DNA of 64,000 nt, from positions 20,508,460 through 20,572,459 of the forward strand of contig OX637409.1 of assembly GCA_951799425.1 (NCBI GenBank), read 5' to 3'. The notes below the pieces were generated by a model. It searched no databases. It saw nothing but the letters and a program-made list of their open reading frames with translations, and was not told the DNA's origin. Both the position numbers and the translations under genes were made by a program. This DNA comes from Ilex aquifolium. Its lineage: Eukaryota > Streptophyta > Magnoliopsida > Aquifoliales > Aquifoliaceae. Positions within the stretch are counted from its first letter, which is position 1, and each line of letters begins with the position of its first letter. Shown piece after piece: positions 13,401 to 24,242 of the stretch.

Positions 13401-16400
13401 CCACATAGTCTTTTTTGCCCTTATCTTCCAGTTAGCTAATATAAGTATGTAAAATATAAGGATACATAATTCTTTTCAAAAACAAATAAGAATTGGAAAG
13501 AATGAAACCTTTTCATAGCCAATCTGCAATTTGGCGATCTGCTTGGAATCTGCTTCAGCTTTTTGAAAAATAAAATAACTTAAACTTAAATTCAAAAATC
13601 CAATCCAAAACCCAACACATTAAATAGTCATCCATGCATTTCTTCCAACTAAAGATAAAAAGGCCAATTACAATTCTAACTTTAATTTATTTTCCTTTCT
13701 GGTTAAATCGGTATTTGATTCAAGAAGTACATTAGTGTAGGCTAGAGTGGAGGTGGGCCGAAGTGAAGGCACAAAAAATATCGTCTTGCCATTTTGTCGA
13801 ATAGGTGGTACGCAGTGGGTGGGAGGAACTGGAAGGGGGGCTTATCGGGTGGGGTTACACTGAGAGAGAGGGAGTTGCGTGAAAGAGAGAATAGATACGT
13901 GAGAGAAAGGAGATACGCAAGAGAGGGGGAGGAGATGTCTGAAAAAGTACTGTCACTAGCGGTTGTTGGCGATGGTTCTACAGCGGCGCAAAAAGTGTGT
14001 TGTGTGTTGGCAGAGAGTGAGGCTATGGGTGTGGGACAATTAGAGACATAATCTAAGGAATGGTTGATTTGGAAAGGATATTAAGCCCTAGAGTTGGGAA
14101 GGCTGGTTTGGAAATTGATTTAGAAACAAGTTTGGAAAGAATATATGAGGGAAGATATAGAGGATATAGAAGATTCAGTTTTATAAGAGATTAGGCATAA
14201 TTTTTTGCTAGTGATTGATGGTAATTAAAAAATTTGCAAGAGTCATTGTGGTTCGTTGGATTAATAATCTTGAGATGATCTGAACCGTCTTTTATGTTGA
14301 GATTACATCGTTCGTCGCATGTCTTTGGTTTGTCTCAAAACGATGTGAGCCTCTCTTTGTCTTTGAAATTCAAAATTCTTTGTCCCTTATTATATAGATA
14401 TACACACAAAAAATTAGAATACAAATATGCATACATATAAGAGAGATCAAATTGTGGAGATTAAACCGGACGACTTGGAAGAGAGACCTGTTCACCTTGT
14501 CTATCATTCTGTAAAGGAAGCTAAATATTAATGCTTGAATGGAAGGTCTCCAGTTAATATATAATACATTGATCATTGATAGAAAAGAATTCATAGAGTT
14601 TATATCGGTTTGTAGTGTGAAAGAATGGAAAATATAAAGAGGTCCCTGGTTGGAAATTAATTCTTAGAATTTGAAGAGTTTATGAAGTGATCTAAGCTTC
14701 ATTGATAATTGATCCATACATCAGTTAGAAATTTAGTCTCTACATACGTAGGGTCAAAAACTTGAATTGATTACAATTACGCTAATTATTGGATTAGGGA
14801 TTAAATAGACTTTGTAACATAGTTGTCAAATTGTGTATCGGAAGGCGTATCGTTTTTTAAAAATAGTGTATTGTATCGTGTATCGTAAGATACGCGCAAT
14901 TTTAATTTTTAAATAATTACTAATAAAACATATGTATATACCTTTGTAAAAAAGTCATAGACTCGTAATAACAGAGCATTTCATTAATATTCCACCAACT
15001 ATTCAAGTTCCCAATATAGTTCAGTAATATCAAAATGCAAAGACCTCTAATTCAAACTTCTAACATCAACTGCTTGAATAACCTTAATATTAATCAGGAA
15101 TTTTGAATTCAATTGAACAACATTAACAGCAGACTTTATTTATTTATTTTTAAACTAAAACCACTGAAACGACGTTGTTTCACTAGCTAGTGATTTAAAA
15201 ATAAGTCATATGGTAAAACGATGTCATTGCAACAAAAAAAAAAACAGAATCGTCATGTATCATACGTATCGGGCATATCGTATCGTGCATCGTGCGATAC
15301 GGTGCAAAAACGATACAGAGACACGATACGTATCGTTTTTCAGGTGTATTGTAACGTATCGTACGATACGTATCGCGTATCGTACGATACTAATAACTAT
15401 GTTTTGTAATAATAATCAAGACCATATTTGAGAATTAAAATTTTTTCATATTAAGGTACTTTTATTAGTAGTATAGATATGTGTGGGTCTTATATAGTTA
15501 GCAGAGGCACGCGCCGAGGCCTTAGTGTGTTTCTTTGGGCTTGGGGCCCTGTTATAGTTTATACATTAAATTCGCGATTTTTTTTTTTTTTTTGAATTCG
15601 CGAATTTGAGAATGCGAATTGGTTATGAATTCGCTTTTAAAACGCGAATTTGCGCGCGGAGCGATAGATCGTGACTTATTTTGGATGAATCATGTGACAT
15701 AGCACACGACTGACATGTCAGAGGACACGTTTTGGGTTTTTTTCAAAATTTGAAAAACTTGTAAAATAGTTTTATAAATAGAACTTTTTTTGTAATGTTA
15801 AAGAGTTGGGTCAAAGATATAGAATAAAAGAGTTATAATTACTACACGAACATAGGACACTGCTATAAATATAATTTTAGACACTATTATGAAATTAAAC
15901 ACAAATGGATAAAACTTTTTACATGAAAGTAATTTGATGAAAAATAGAATTATGAAATTAGGGTTGGACTCTTTGAAATTGAATGAAAATTAAGATTTTG
16001 AAGTGAAATATCTTTGAAAATAAAATTTTTAGTAGTCATTGATTGTTGCATGATGAACTTGTGTTGGTATATCTAGTATTTTTTTATTCGATGATATCGT
16101 GATGTGAATTGTTATAATTAAAAAAAGAATGAATTGGATGATTATCCTTAAAATATATTTATTTTATCATTTAATCATATACATATAAAATATTTAGAGA
16201 GTCTCCTAACATGTCCGTGTCCTACTTTTTTGAAAATAGTGTGTCAGCGTGTCCGTGCTTCTTAAGTTATCCCTGATCAAATTCAGAAGTTGGTTTATGC
16301 TCAAAGGCAAATTATTTACAACTGCAAAACCACAAACCCAACCGAAAAACTCCATATATGTTACTGGAATATGTCTGGGTCTATTTATTTGGATAATGTA

Positions 16401-19400
16401 ATGGAAAAATGATTCGTGTTTTGTAGCTTATTGAGTTACTCTCTTGTCAAAATGCCTCAGTTATTACTAAAAGTGGTGCCTGACATGAATTAATTTTTGT
16501 TTCTCTATGGTTCCTTAATTTTTGTCAGTTTCGAGCTCTATCGGATCAGTTTTATCGTACTCCTGAACATCACAAATTTGTGAGACAAGAAATTGTAAAT
16601 CAGGTTCTTAACTTTTCTTATTAAGTAATACCTCCATATGAATTTGTTATTATGATTATGGTTTGGGTGGATGCAATTTTGTTTACTTGCAGTTTGATGT
16701 TTTCTTGTGTTGTAATTTTCTTGGATTATCAGCTCAAGGCTTACCCAGAGATATATGAGGCCTATGTTCCCATGGCTTATGGTGACTATTTGAAGAAGAT
16801 ATCCAAGTATGTTCTACTTTATTGTCTTGGATTAACATTTTTTTCGTATAATCTGACAATGCTCTAAATGCATGTGATGGAAATTAGGGTTGGCGAATGG
16901 GGTGATCATGTCACTTTGCAGGCTGCTGCAGATTCAGTATGGTTCCACAACTTCATCTATATTTTCCTTTTCATGATTGCAATAGATTTAGTGGGATTCT
17001 TATTCACTTAATAAACAGTGTCTCTACATTGGAAAATATAACGTTGGTAATTTTTAAGTTCACTAGTTTTATGCCCATTAATAACCTTTAGGGTAATTAG
17101 GAGACATTGAAGATTTCAGCAAAAGGACTTTTATCTCTTTGTTTGATTAGATAAAATTATATATATAGATCCGAACCCCGTACCAAAACACATACCCATC
17201 CCAACAGATACATCTTTACTGTTGAAACTACAACTTAAAATAACGGTAAACGTAGCAGATCCGAATTACAGGTCGATCCAAACCACCAGTATACCCTCTC
17301 CTTTCCCCACCCCATAGCCCCCCCCCCCCCCCCCCCCCCCTCTCTCAGCCCCGATAACCTCCCATCCTTCCCCCACCCATCCAAAATGCCCCTCCTTTGT
17401 CATCATTTTGCATTGGAGACGACATGGAGGAGATGGATGGTGTCAGCGAGGCAGCAATTGGGACGAGGGCCCAATCAAAGGCGTGCTTGTTGTTGGGCCA
17501 TGATTGGCTGCAATGAGTGTATCACGGCCTTTTTGCCACCGGCCAGTCTCTCTCTCCAGTCAAGGTTCAGGTACCCTCGATTTCAGTGAGGGCAACTCAC
17601 TCCCCTCAGTTATACTCTTCTTCCTTTATTACTGTTTTCCATTCTTTCTCTCCCCACCCTCATTTGCTTGCTCTCAATTCTCAAAGAAAACACAAGAATT
17701 GGCATTGAGGATCCAGTGTAACCATATGTCATGCTTGACAACTTTGTAGCAATTGTGGGTCTATTGAGTACAAATATCATTCATTTTGATGCATGCTCAT
17801 GACTTGTTGCAGTATGGTGTGAAAATATTTGTGATAACATCATTCAAGAACACCTGCTACATTGAGATTCTTCCAAATGTTCAAAGGTCAACACGAGGTA
17901 TTACATAATGAGTTATGTTTCTTAAGTGTATCAATATGTTCTGTTTGTGATTTACATAATTTTCTGATCATTGCTTATTTGTAATTAATCTGTGATGCTA
18001 CTGGGGTTTCTTCTTTTGAGACATTCTGAAAACTGGGGTTTCTTCTTCTGAGACATTCTGAAAACCTCAGAAATATGACAGCAAGACGATTTTTTAATTC
18101 TTCTTGTGTTGTAGGAGGTTATAAGAAATCTAACACTTTGATAGAAACCATATAATTGTGTATTGGGAAATAGGTGAAATAATTGTCATATTTATAAACT
18201 CTTACCAGGGATTTAGTTGAGAACGGTTGCTAGACGAAAATCACTAAATTAAACACGTGCAAACAATAATAGCTCAACTTTCCCCTGTTTTCTCTTAGGA
18301 CAATGAACAAAACAATAAGAAAATGAACATAATTGAAGGATGGAATAAAAACTAATATAATGTTTGGCTATTTTCACATGTAATACTTACTTGAAACTAC
18401 CACAAGAATCCTTTTTATTTGTTGCCTGCTCAAACATGAGTCAACCACATTGAATGCTACTACTCTGACGGCGTACCGTGCACCCATCCAAAACAAAACA
18501 ACCAAAATTTTTCTTACGCTATGTATCTGGTTCAAAACAACTTGTGCCCGTCTTAAATTTGAAAGATTAACACACACACACACACACACCCCTCCCCCCC
18601 TCTCTCTTTTTTTCTCTTACCCTTTAGTGGAGCACATGAAGATATTCCACCTTTCCATTCTTGAGTGGAGTGCTTAGTTTGAAAGCACTTAGAAGCCAGA
18701 GAATCCACTGACTGGGCTTGGATGGAGCCATCAATTGAATTTGGTGATCTGTAGCTACTGGAATCTGGTTCATCTTGACCTTTAGCTTAGTTCTATTTGC
18801 TATCCTTAGCACAAAAGTGTTCTTGTTGAGTATGTAAGAGGGATCAAAATGTGGAAGAAAGGAACAGCAACTTGATTATGGCAATTCTGGTAAGGGGACA
18901 CAAATTTCTGTCTGAGATCAAGGACTCAAAGGTGAATTTTGATGCTGTTTTTTGGCCTTTGCTTACGCATTGTAGCGCAACACGCATCTTTTATGACATC
19001 AATGGAGTACATGAATATGAGGAACCATTGGTAGACATCCATATTTTTCCCTTGATTGGGACTCAAAAAAACAGTGTCCATTACTTGGGTAGTGTAAAAC
19101 TTGTATTTCTCTATCATGAGGATATGAATTCAATTTGACGTAGCCACATTGTGCAATGAAACAGAGGTTGGTTCTGTGCATTGTGCACCCCTTTCCACTC
19201 CCTAGATTGGCAGGACTCAGGAGCAACTGTGGTTGAAGGGGCTTTTCATGACTTTAAAAGCATGAGGATACTATGCTTCAAGTATAGAAGGAGACATACT
19301 AAAGTAGAAGAAAATATATCGACATGAGAACGTGTACAATGTGAATTTATTTAAATTAAGAGCCGGTTAGCGAAAACTCTTCATAGCAAATGAATAAAAA

Positions 19401-21430
19401 GTCATCATTTATGTAAGGTAGTTAAATTATTGATGATATGTCTCTGGTCTTTGTTAATCTAGAATCTAGATTTGTATATCGGTCAAATCCAAAATGAGCT
19501 GAAATTGCCTGGGTTTACAACTCTGCATGGCATGTTTGAATCTGCACAGCCATGTGGCTTATGCCATCATTATGGGCTAATGATGTAACCCATTCTTAGA
19601 AGCTTAGTTAAGCTCTTGTAGATAACTTTTTGGAGGTTTTTTGATATCACTTTTGTTTAGCCATAGGCACAGCATAGTTCTTGTTTAGTTCGGTTCCCTC
19701 CCTCCCTCTTTCTCTAGCCTTCTCCCTTTCTTCATTTTCAGTAGAATTTTTAGTCAAAGGAAATAGAATTGTAACTGTTAAATTTTTTACGATATTATCT
19801 CTTCCGGAATGTTAATTGTGAGGATATTTCTCCTTCTCCTTGCGTATAAGATTTTGAGTTTTATTTTATCACCTGGTCAATTAGTTTCTGGAAGCATTCC
19901 TCTTCTTCTTTATCGTGTTATTTGTTGTATGAATTGTTCGTAATTATAAATTTCAGCAGAATGTTGCTTCACTTGATATACATAAAAAACAAAATGTACC
20001 TCTCTTTCTGTGGGTTGATATCTTGTCATTTTTCAGTGGCTTTCTTATTGAATAGATAAAATTGTTGCAGTTATTCACTTGAGCTTTTGGGCAGAAGTGC
20101 ACTACAACTCGATATATCCTGAAGGAGGTAAACGGTGCAATTTTCCTATTTGAGCATTGCCTATCTTATGTGTCATGGGGAGGTCAAAAAGAAGCTGAAT
20201 GTTGGATTTGTCAATCTCATTGTGCATAACATAGTTTGTTCTTTCAATTTACTGAAATAAATGTTTTTATTGGCTTAAAGATTCAAAATGGAGAGCTATG
20301 AGTGGAGAAATCATACATTCAGCTAACCTTTAATTGGAACTATTTTGGTTCTTTATGATACATGAATAATAAAGACAGAAGGAAGGAAAGAAGAAAAAGA
20401 TGAAGGTCAAGGAACAAGGAAAGATGGATGGTAAACACAAGATGGAATGATATGGGTGGTGGTTTGTCAAAACCCTAATTGTCAGCTCGTGCATGTAGTG
20501 AGATTTTGTAAGGAGGCATAAGGATTCAAAGTTTGGAAGTTGCTGGTGTTATTTCGCCTAATGTATGCTTTCTGCTGAAACAGTTTTTGCTGCATATGTC
20601 CAGCCTTTCCATGGATTGGGAAAGTATATACTTTTCCTGCTCTAGGATACTAAAGCAAGTCTCAGAGCGAGAGTGAGTGCAGTAGTTGGACCGAGAGCGC
20701 GGAATGTGGATTTTACAAAATTTATGTAGTCGAGAGTGTCACCAGAGCGTCCATATGAAAATGTGCTGAAGTGTTTGTGTACTTAAAATCTAATACAGTT
20801 CTAGCAAAGATTAGTACATACACATACAATTTGTGGGCTGGTGGTGGCTTGCGAATGTATCTACTCAAGCGGTTGGACCTCTATAGCTGCACTTTCTATA
20901 CCTTTTGGAAGGAACTAAAAATATCCCAATCTGCAGTCAATCCACTATCGGAACAGTCAAAACCGCAAAAATCTGTGGATTACATTTCAAATGCTCCAAT
21001 GCATGAATTGCAGGGAGTTCGTGGGCCCCTCTGGTATTCTTGGTCCTGCTTGTCCAAATGATAAATATACTTGGTGAGATGATAGTAGAAGCCCATTTTA
21101 CCATTGATAGTCAGATTCTGTTGCACTGTAGGGAAAATGATCAAGAGTAGCATGCATAATAGCTGAATGAAAAACTTACAAAATCCACCTTTCAAACAGC
21201 ATGCTAGATTCTTCTGTTTGCATTGCCATTTCTATTTGCAACTTCCGTATGACTTGAATATCCTGGCTGTTCAGTCAGTACGTCATATTTAAATGTTTGA
21301 AATGCCATAATCTGACATGACTTTAATAGTGCTTTCGATATGTGGTGTTCATAATTCAGATGTGCCCTTGTTTGAGACTAAAAAGAAGAAGAAAAGGTGG
21401 TTGGCCTCTCAGGATGAGCATTTGGAGTGA
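1497..21430 (+). CDS. OTU-domain cysteine protease (deubiquitinase), ten coding exons
   Basis: Coding exons: 1497-1824, 1915-2087, 2955-3028, 3204-3258, 16529-16603, 16733-16806, 16888-16936, 17813-17897, 20071-20127, 21360-21430. They total 1041 nt (346 aa plus stop) with all phases consistent and GT..AG borders. The N-terminus ([20 protein letters not shown]) is typical of the plant OTU9/OTU10-type group. The OTU domain covers about residues 199-322. It shows the Cys box [12 protein letters not shown] (Asp206, Cys209) and the His box WAEVHYN (His315, Asn317). OTU enzymes cleave ubiquitin from substrates, and plant members act in cytosol and nucleus. The acidic segment DEEED at about 114-118 and the basic tail ([19 protein letters not shown]) may affect localisation or binding. 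An in-frame GTG at 1491 is not the start; the ATG at 1497 matches the family. Exon 4 ends just after the catalytic Cys, and intron 4 is 13.3 kb of nested transposons. The catalytic residues look intact. The family call is firm; the exact paralogue is not. Confidence 0.9.
4586..4793 (+). repeat. 5' LTR of the copia element
   Basis: It begins TGTTAAGAG and ends CTTAACA, so its tips are TG...CA and extend into a short inverted repeat (TGTTAAG/CTTAACA). It is 208 bp. A TATA-like CTATAAATAC lies near the middle, followed by a CT-rich stretch, as usual for the promoter and R region of short copia LTRs. Confidence 0.95.
4794..4805 (+). other. Primer-binding site of the copia element
   Basis: TGGTATCAGAGC directly follows the left LTR. 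It is complementary to the 3' end of initiator methionine tRNA, the usual primer for plant Ty1/copia elements. Confidence 0.92.
5160..5550 (+). repeat. Degenerate tandem repeats in the copia leader
   Basis: Between the primer-binding site and gag lies a GC-richer tract with repeated variants of CCGGTTCAG, GTCTTCCAGC and AGAGCCCAGCC, spaced at roughly 30-70 bp. It follows a GTGGTGGTG-rich tract (about 4.83-5.05 kb). Its base composition differs sharply from the AT-rich surroundings. It looks like minisatellite expansion in the untranslated leader. Its function is unknown. Confidence 0.7.
9720..9732 (+). other. Polypurine tract of the copia element
   Basis: GCTTGAGGGGGAG directly precedes the right LTR. 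A purine run ending exactly at the LTR is the normal start site for second-strand synthesis in copia elements. Confidence 0.9.
9733..9940 (+). repeat. 3' LTR of the copia element
   Basis: It is 208 bp, the same length as the left LTR, and differs from it at eight positions with no indels. It has the same TGTTAAG...CTTAACA tips. Confidence 0.95.
9946..10903. other. AT-rich intron sequence within Helitron-like element A
   Basis: This continues the sequence interrupted by the copia insertion: TATTTATAGT before the element resumes as ATAGTTATTACGG after it. I see no ORF or recognisable domain. It is best read as non-coding interior of the Helitron-like element. Confidence 0.4.
10904..14398 (-). 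mobile_element. Helitron-like element B or internal part of element A
   Basis: On the minus strand there is a second Helitron-type 5' end, A|TCTATATAATAAGGGACAAAG (TC at 14398-14397), and a candidate 3' end CTAG|T at 10907-10904. The 3' hairpin is eroded or absent, so this end is weak. The interior (about 3.5 kb) has no long ORF. Its minus strand around 14.05-13.75 kb is CT-rich and resembles a gene leader, which fits a captured gene fragment, but I recognise no gene. The 5' end at 14398 might instead pair with the 3' end at 4335. Confidence 0.35.
14818..15401. mobile_element. hAT-like non-autonomous element, GTATCG family, copy 1
   Basis: It starts CATAGTTGTCAAAT and ends ATACTAATAACTATG, so the terminal inverted repeat is CATAGTT. 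Flanks CTTTGTAA (14810-14817) and TTTTGTAA (15402-15409) match at 7 of 8 bases, the 8-bp duplication typical of hAT elements. Both ends are packed with the motif GTATCG/CGATAC and the palindrome TATCGTACGATA. The 584-bp interior has no ORF. It is an inverted-orientation relative of the copy at 32380-33280: the left end here matches the reverse complement of that copy's right end almost base for base over about 75 bp. The interior shares CCACTGAAACGACG with copy 2. Confidence 0.85.
16937..17812 (+). other. OTU intron 7 with a C-rich tract
   Basis: This 0.88-kb intron contains a 23-base poly-C run (17318-17340). It is surrounded by CT-rich sequence and a short open frame (17386-17589) with no family resemblance. 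I take this as non-coding. Confidence 0.6.
17318..17340. repeat. Poly-C run of 23
   Basis: An uninterrupted run of 23 C within OTU intron 7, followed by TCTCTCAG. Length in such runs is often miscalled in assemblies, so 23 should be treated as approximate. Confidence 0.85.
17898..20070 (+). other. OTU intron 8
   Basis: A 2.17-kb intron. It holds a 29-bp direct repeat (GGGGTTTCTTCTTCTGAGAC-type, about 18003-18065) and a CA microsatellite at about 18571-18590. There is also a GC-richer block (18.62-19.25 kb) with a 95-codon frame that I cannot assign to a family. The block looks unlike ordinary intron DNA and may be an old insertion. Confidence 0.5.
18571..18590. repeat. CA microsatellite
   Basis: About ten CA units followed by CCCTCC and CT-rich sequence, inside OTU intron 8. 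Confidence 0.75.
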
Positions 21431-22690
21431 AAAGATGAATATAATTGATCAGAATGGTAGTGCAACACTGCATAAATTGTGTTCCCTTATTACTTGTGTT
21501 GCCTTTGCTGTTTTGTAACTTGTTTCTGTTTGGGTTTTCTTCAAAAGCAGATTTTGAATACAGATACCGTGGCGAGGTGACAAATTTCCTCCTGCATTCC
21601 TGCTTGGGCCCCCACTTGTACATGTCTGTCCTCGGTGCAAAATCTTATCTGCATTCTTTTTCTAATAAATTATTTTTGGAATCCCCTTCGGCTCAATATT
21701 CATGCAAATAGTCAAGATTCTCCTCTGATCTGCGTTTCTGAATCCTCTATCATTTTGCACTTTTGCTACTGCTTTCTGCATGCGAATCTTTACTGTCCAT
21801 GTCCATCGTTAGTTTGGGCGTTTCTTGGGAAAGCATGATACCGATATGAATATTTTTTTTTTAGCAGCCGAGTTGAATGAAGTTTGTTTTTTCACTTTTT
21901 GGTACAATAGAGGAAAGCTCTACTTAAAATTTTAGAACAGGCACTGCAACTACACATTTCAAGTTGAATACTCGTAGGATCCTAAACAGAAAAAGGAACC
22001 TGTGGAGGTGTTGTTCTAGTGAATGGACTATGTTGGTGTTGTTCTGATCCATTTTGCAGCTGATCTGGTATTAAGCTACTGCTTATTATAGCATCTGGAT
22101 CGATTTTGGTTGATTCCTGCAGAGAAAATCCATTCAAGGGTTTGATTTAAGACTTCTGGTAGGAATTTTGTTTCACCAGTAATCGGAAACTCAGCTATGA
22201 AACCTCCCCTGCATCACTATTTTCTACGTTTGAGTTGTTCATTACGTATGGTTGTATTGGCTGCCATGCTATGTTGATTCCCAATAGGAATCGAAGTACT
22301 TTTCAGTTTTTACAGTATTTATATCCCATTTTATGTACATTACTTATTGGCTAGTCTATATGATAAAGGACAACATAAAAAATAAATTTTTTTTTTTGTG
22401 GTTGAGATTATTTAAAATTTTATTTTAAAATTAATCCGATGGTTAATATTAACTCTTCAAATTTAATAGGGGAAATAGGCTCTTTAAGGGTGTGTTTTGA
22501 ATGATTTTTTAAAAGTATTTTGTAGGACTTGTGATTTTTTAAAAGCACTTTAAAAAAAAAGTAGTGTTCGAAATAATTTATTTTAACGAATTCTATACAA
22601 GTCAAAAGTAGTTTTACAACTTAAAAAGTAAGTAAAAGTAAAAGTAAAAAAAAATAATCTTTACTTTTTTTAAATTATTTCTTTACAAAA
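21431..22690 (+). other. 3' UTR of the OTU gene and intergenic DNA
   Basis: The OTU stop codon is at 21428-21430. The next several hundred bases are ordinary T-rich sequence, compatible with a 3' UTR. I cannot fix the poly(A) site. From about 22.38 kb the sequence becomes A/T-homopolymer rich with repeated TTTTTAAAAG motifs, as in degraded MITEs. Confidence 0.4.
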
Positions 22691-23205
22691 TACTTTACCA
22701 CTGTCGCCGTTATTGCCATCCCACCATAACCACCTTCATTGTTTCGCCATCACCTGTCACAATTACCACCATCATCAACTAATATCGATTGTTACTATAG
22801 TCGTTCACTGTCACCACCTATAACTATTATTATTTTATTTTTATATTTATTACTTTACTATTATCATCCCGCCATCACCCACGCCCATCACATCTACTAC
22901 CACCACCGTCATTTATCACTACCAACCATCATTGTAGCCCCTAAGCACCTATTATTGCCCACCATCACTCACACCCCCCACCACCATCGTCATCGTCCAC
23001 CACTACAATCCACAACAACCATTGTTGCCCCATCACCACCCACATCCACCACCACCACCGCTATCACCTATGGCTATCATTACTATTATCGTCACTCAAA
23101 AATTACCATCACCATCACCGTTGCCACCCATGATTGTCATTACCACCACGGTTGTCGGTGCTCATCACAACCATCACCATTGTCGTCCACCACCACCACT
23201 ATTAA
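22690..23205. repeat. Degenerate ACC/ATC trinucleotide tract
   Basis: About 500 bp dominated by CCACCATCA-like triplets. In one frame it yields a His/Thr/Pro-rich ORF of 166 codons (22739-23239), which is a composition artefact of the repeat rather than a gene. The tract is strongly strand-asymmetric, C-rich and G-poor on the plus strand. Confidence 0.75.
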
Positions 23206-24242
23206 ATTCTTTTCTCTCTGTTCTATGTTTGTAATTTGATTTTGGGTGTGAATACAAATATATTTATGATTGATAATTTTTTTTATTATTTCATACCTTC
23301 AAGCACAAATAATAACTAGTTCTATTATATATTGTTTTTATCCCTTGTTGTCTTTTTTAACATGCAAAATTGGAAGTAATAAGAAGAATAGCATCTACAT
23401 GATGAAATTAGAATTTCAGTCCTAATTTGATCACATTAATGGTGGCCTTTCTTAGATGTTTGTGACCAAACATGTGAAGGTCTTACAATTTTCAGCGGAG
23501 ACAAAGTGGCACCGTTAGACTCTGGGGATGACGTGTGGGAGTTATTCACAATTCTACAACAATTTTAAAACAAATTTTTTAAAATACGGTATTTTTAAAC
23601 TTACTTTTTAAAGTACAAAACTTATTAAAAATCGGAGTCAATAACTCCACTTTTAAAGAATTCATTGGGCTTAACAACTTCATTTACATTTAACTCAAAC
23701 AATGAATTGTTTTTTCCAACTAACCATTAAAAGTAGAGTCATTGAAATAAAAGCGGAGTTTTTGAAACAAAAATAGAGTCAGTAACCCCGTTTTTTATTT
23801 ATCGAAAAAAAACAACTCTATTTTTTAAAAAGTATCATAATTTAATAAAAAAATTCAAAAATGTCGTATTTTAGTAAATTTATTTTAAAATTGTCATAAA
23901 ATGATAAATAACTTTGACATGTGTGGAGATGGATCTCATCCTAATCCAGATGTTCATAGATGTCTACAGCTAACTGGCAGACAAATTATGATCCTTCAAA
24001 TAAATAAAATGTTTTTGGGCCAAATCACATGGGGCATAGAAAGCAAATACTCTTTTTAATTTATTTGGTCCAAAATTATTTTATATCTATCACATTAAAA
24101 ATAAACTCATAGCCTACTCTTGTTTTTGGAGTTGGAAGTGTAACATGGAGTGTTCTACGACTACCTCAAAGTGAAATTTTAAGCCCAATTGAATTGGGAA
24201 GGAAATAGAAGGTTTGGTTAGTGTTCAAATTCTTAAGTAATT
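23206..24242. other. AT-rich intergenic DNA
   Basis: No gene is seen. Repeated short phrases (GGAGTCAATAACTCC, AAAGTAGAGTCATTGA, AAACTTATTAAAAATC) between 23.5 and 23.9 kb suggest a degraded small transposon with internal repeats. I could not define its ends. Confidence 0.35.

Larger units (their letters stand above)
4335..15477 (-). mobile_element. Helitron-like element A (minus orientation)
   Basis: Read on the minus strand, the 5' end is TCTATACTACTAATAAAAG preceded by host A (TC at 15477-15476). The 3' end is CTAG followed by host T (CTAG at 4338-4335). Upstream of CTAG is a hairpin ACGTG-CAACA-CACGT, 13 nt from the terminus. These are the hallmarks of plant Helitrons: A|TC...CTRR|T and a subterminal 3' hairpin. 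The interior holds a copia element, a second pair of Helitron-like ends and a hAT-like element. No Rep/helicase ORF is visible, so it would be non-autonomous. The pairing is uncertain, because the other 5' end (14398) could belong with this 3' end instead. Confidence 0.5.
3767..16265. mobile_element. MULE-like terminal-repeat element hosting later insertions
   Basis: The left end reads AGAAGCACGAACAC (from 3771) and the right end is its inverted match GTGTCCGTGCTTCT (ending 16262), 13 of 14 identical. Just outside lie GTTATACCCT (3757-3766) and GTTATCCCT (16266-16274), an imperfect 9-10 bp direct repeat of the size Mutator-like elements make. The left end carries a tandem GGTGTC array (about 3798-3835) followed by GGACAC/GAACAC repeats. 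The right end carries matching GTGTCAGCGTGTCC. Excluding the Helitron-like insert, the element would be about 1.4 kb. It has no transposase ORF, so it is non-autonomous. Whether both ends belong to one element is inference. Confidence 0.45.
3259..16528 (+). other. Giant intron 4 of the OTU gene (13.27 kb)
   Basis: The donor follows CAG at 3256-3258 and the acceptor is TTTTTGTCAG ending at 16528. The exons on both sides join in phase 0 to give DGNC-Q / FRALSDQ, which fixes the intron. Nearly all of it is explained by inserted elements listed separately. About 0.5 kb at the left (3259-3766) and 0.26 kb at the right (16266-16528) could be original intron. That would give a pre-insertion intron of roughly 0.8 kb, close in size to its neighbours. 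The copia element is in the same orientation as the gene. Confidence 0.85.

Noticed and set aside
18851-19138. 95-codon ORF inside OTU intron 8
   Set aside because: No recognisable family, no splice sites linking it to the host gene, and it lies within an intron fixed by phase-consistent exons.
22739-23239. 166-codon His/Thr/Pro-rich ORF
   Set aside because: It is produced by the ACC/ATC triplet tract. It has no domain, no splice context and no codon bias beyond the repeat.
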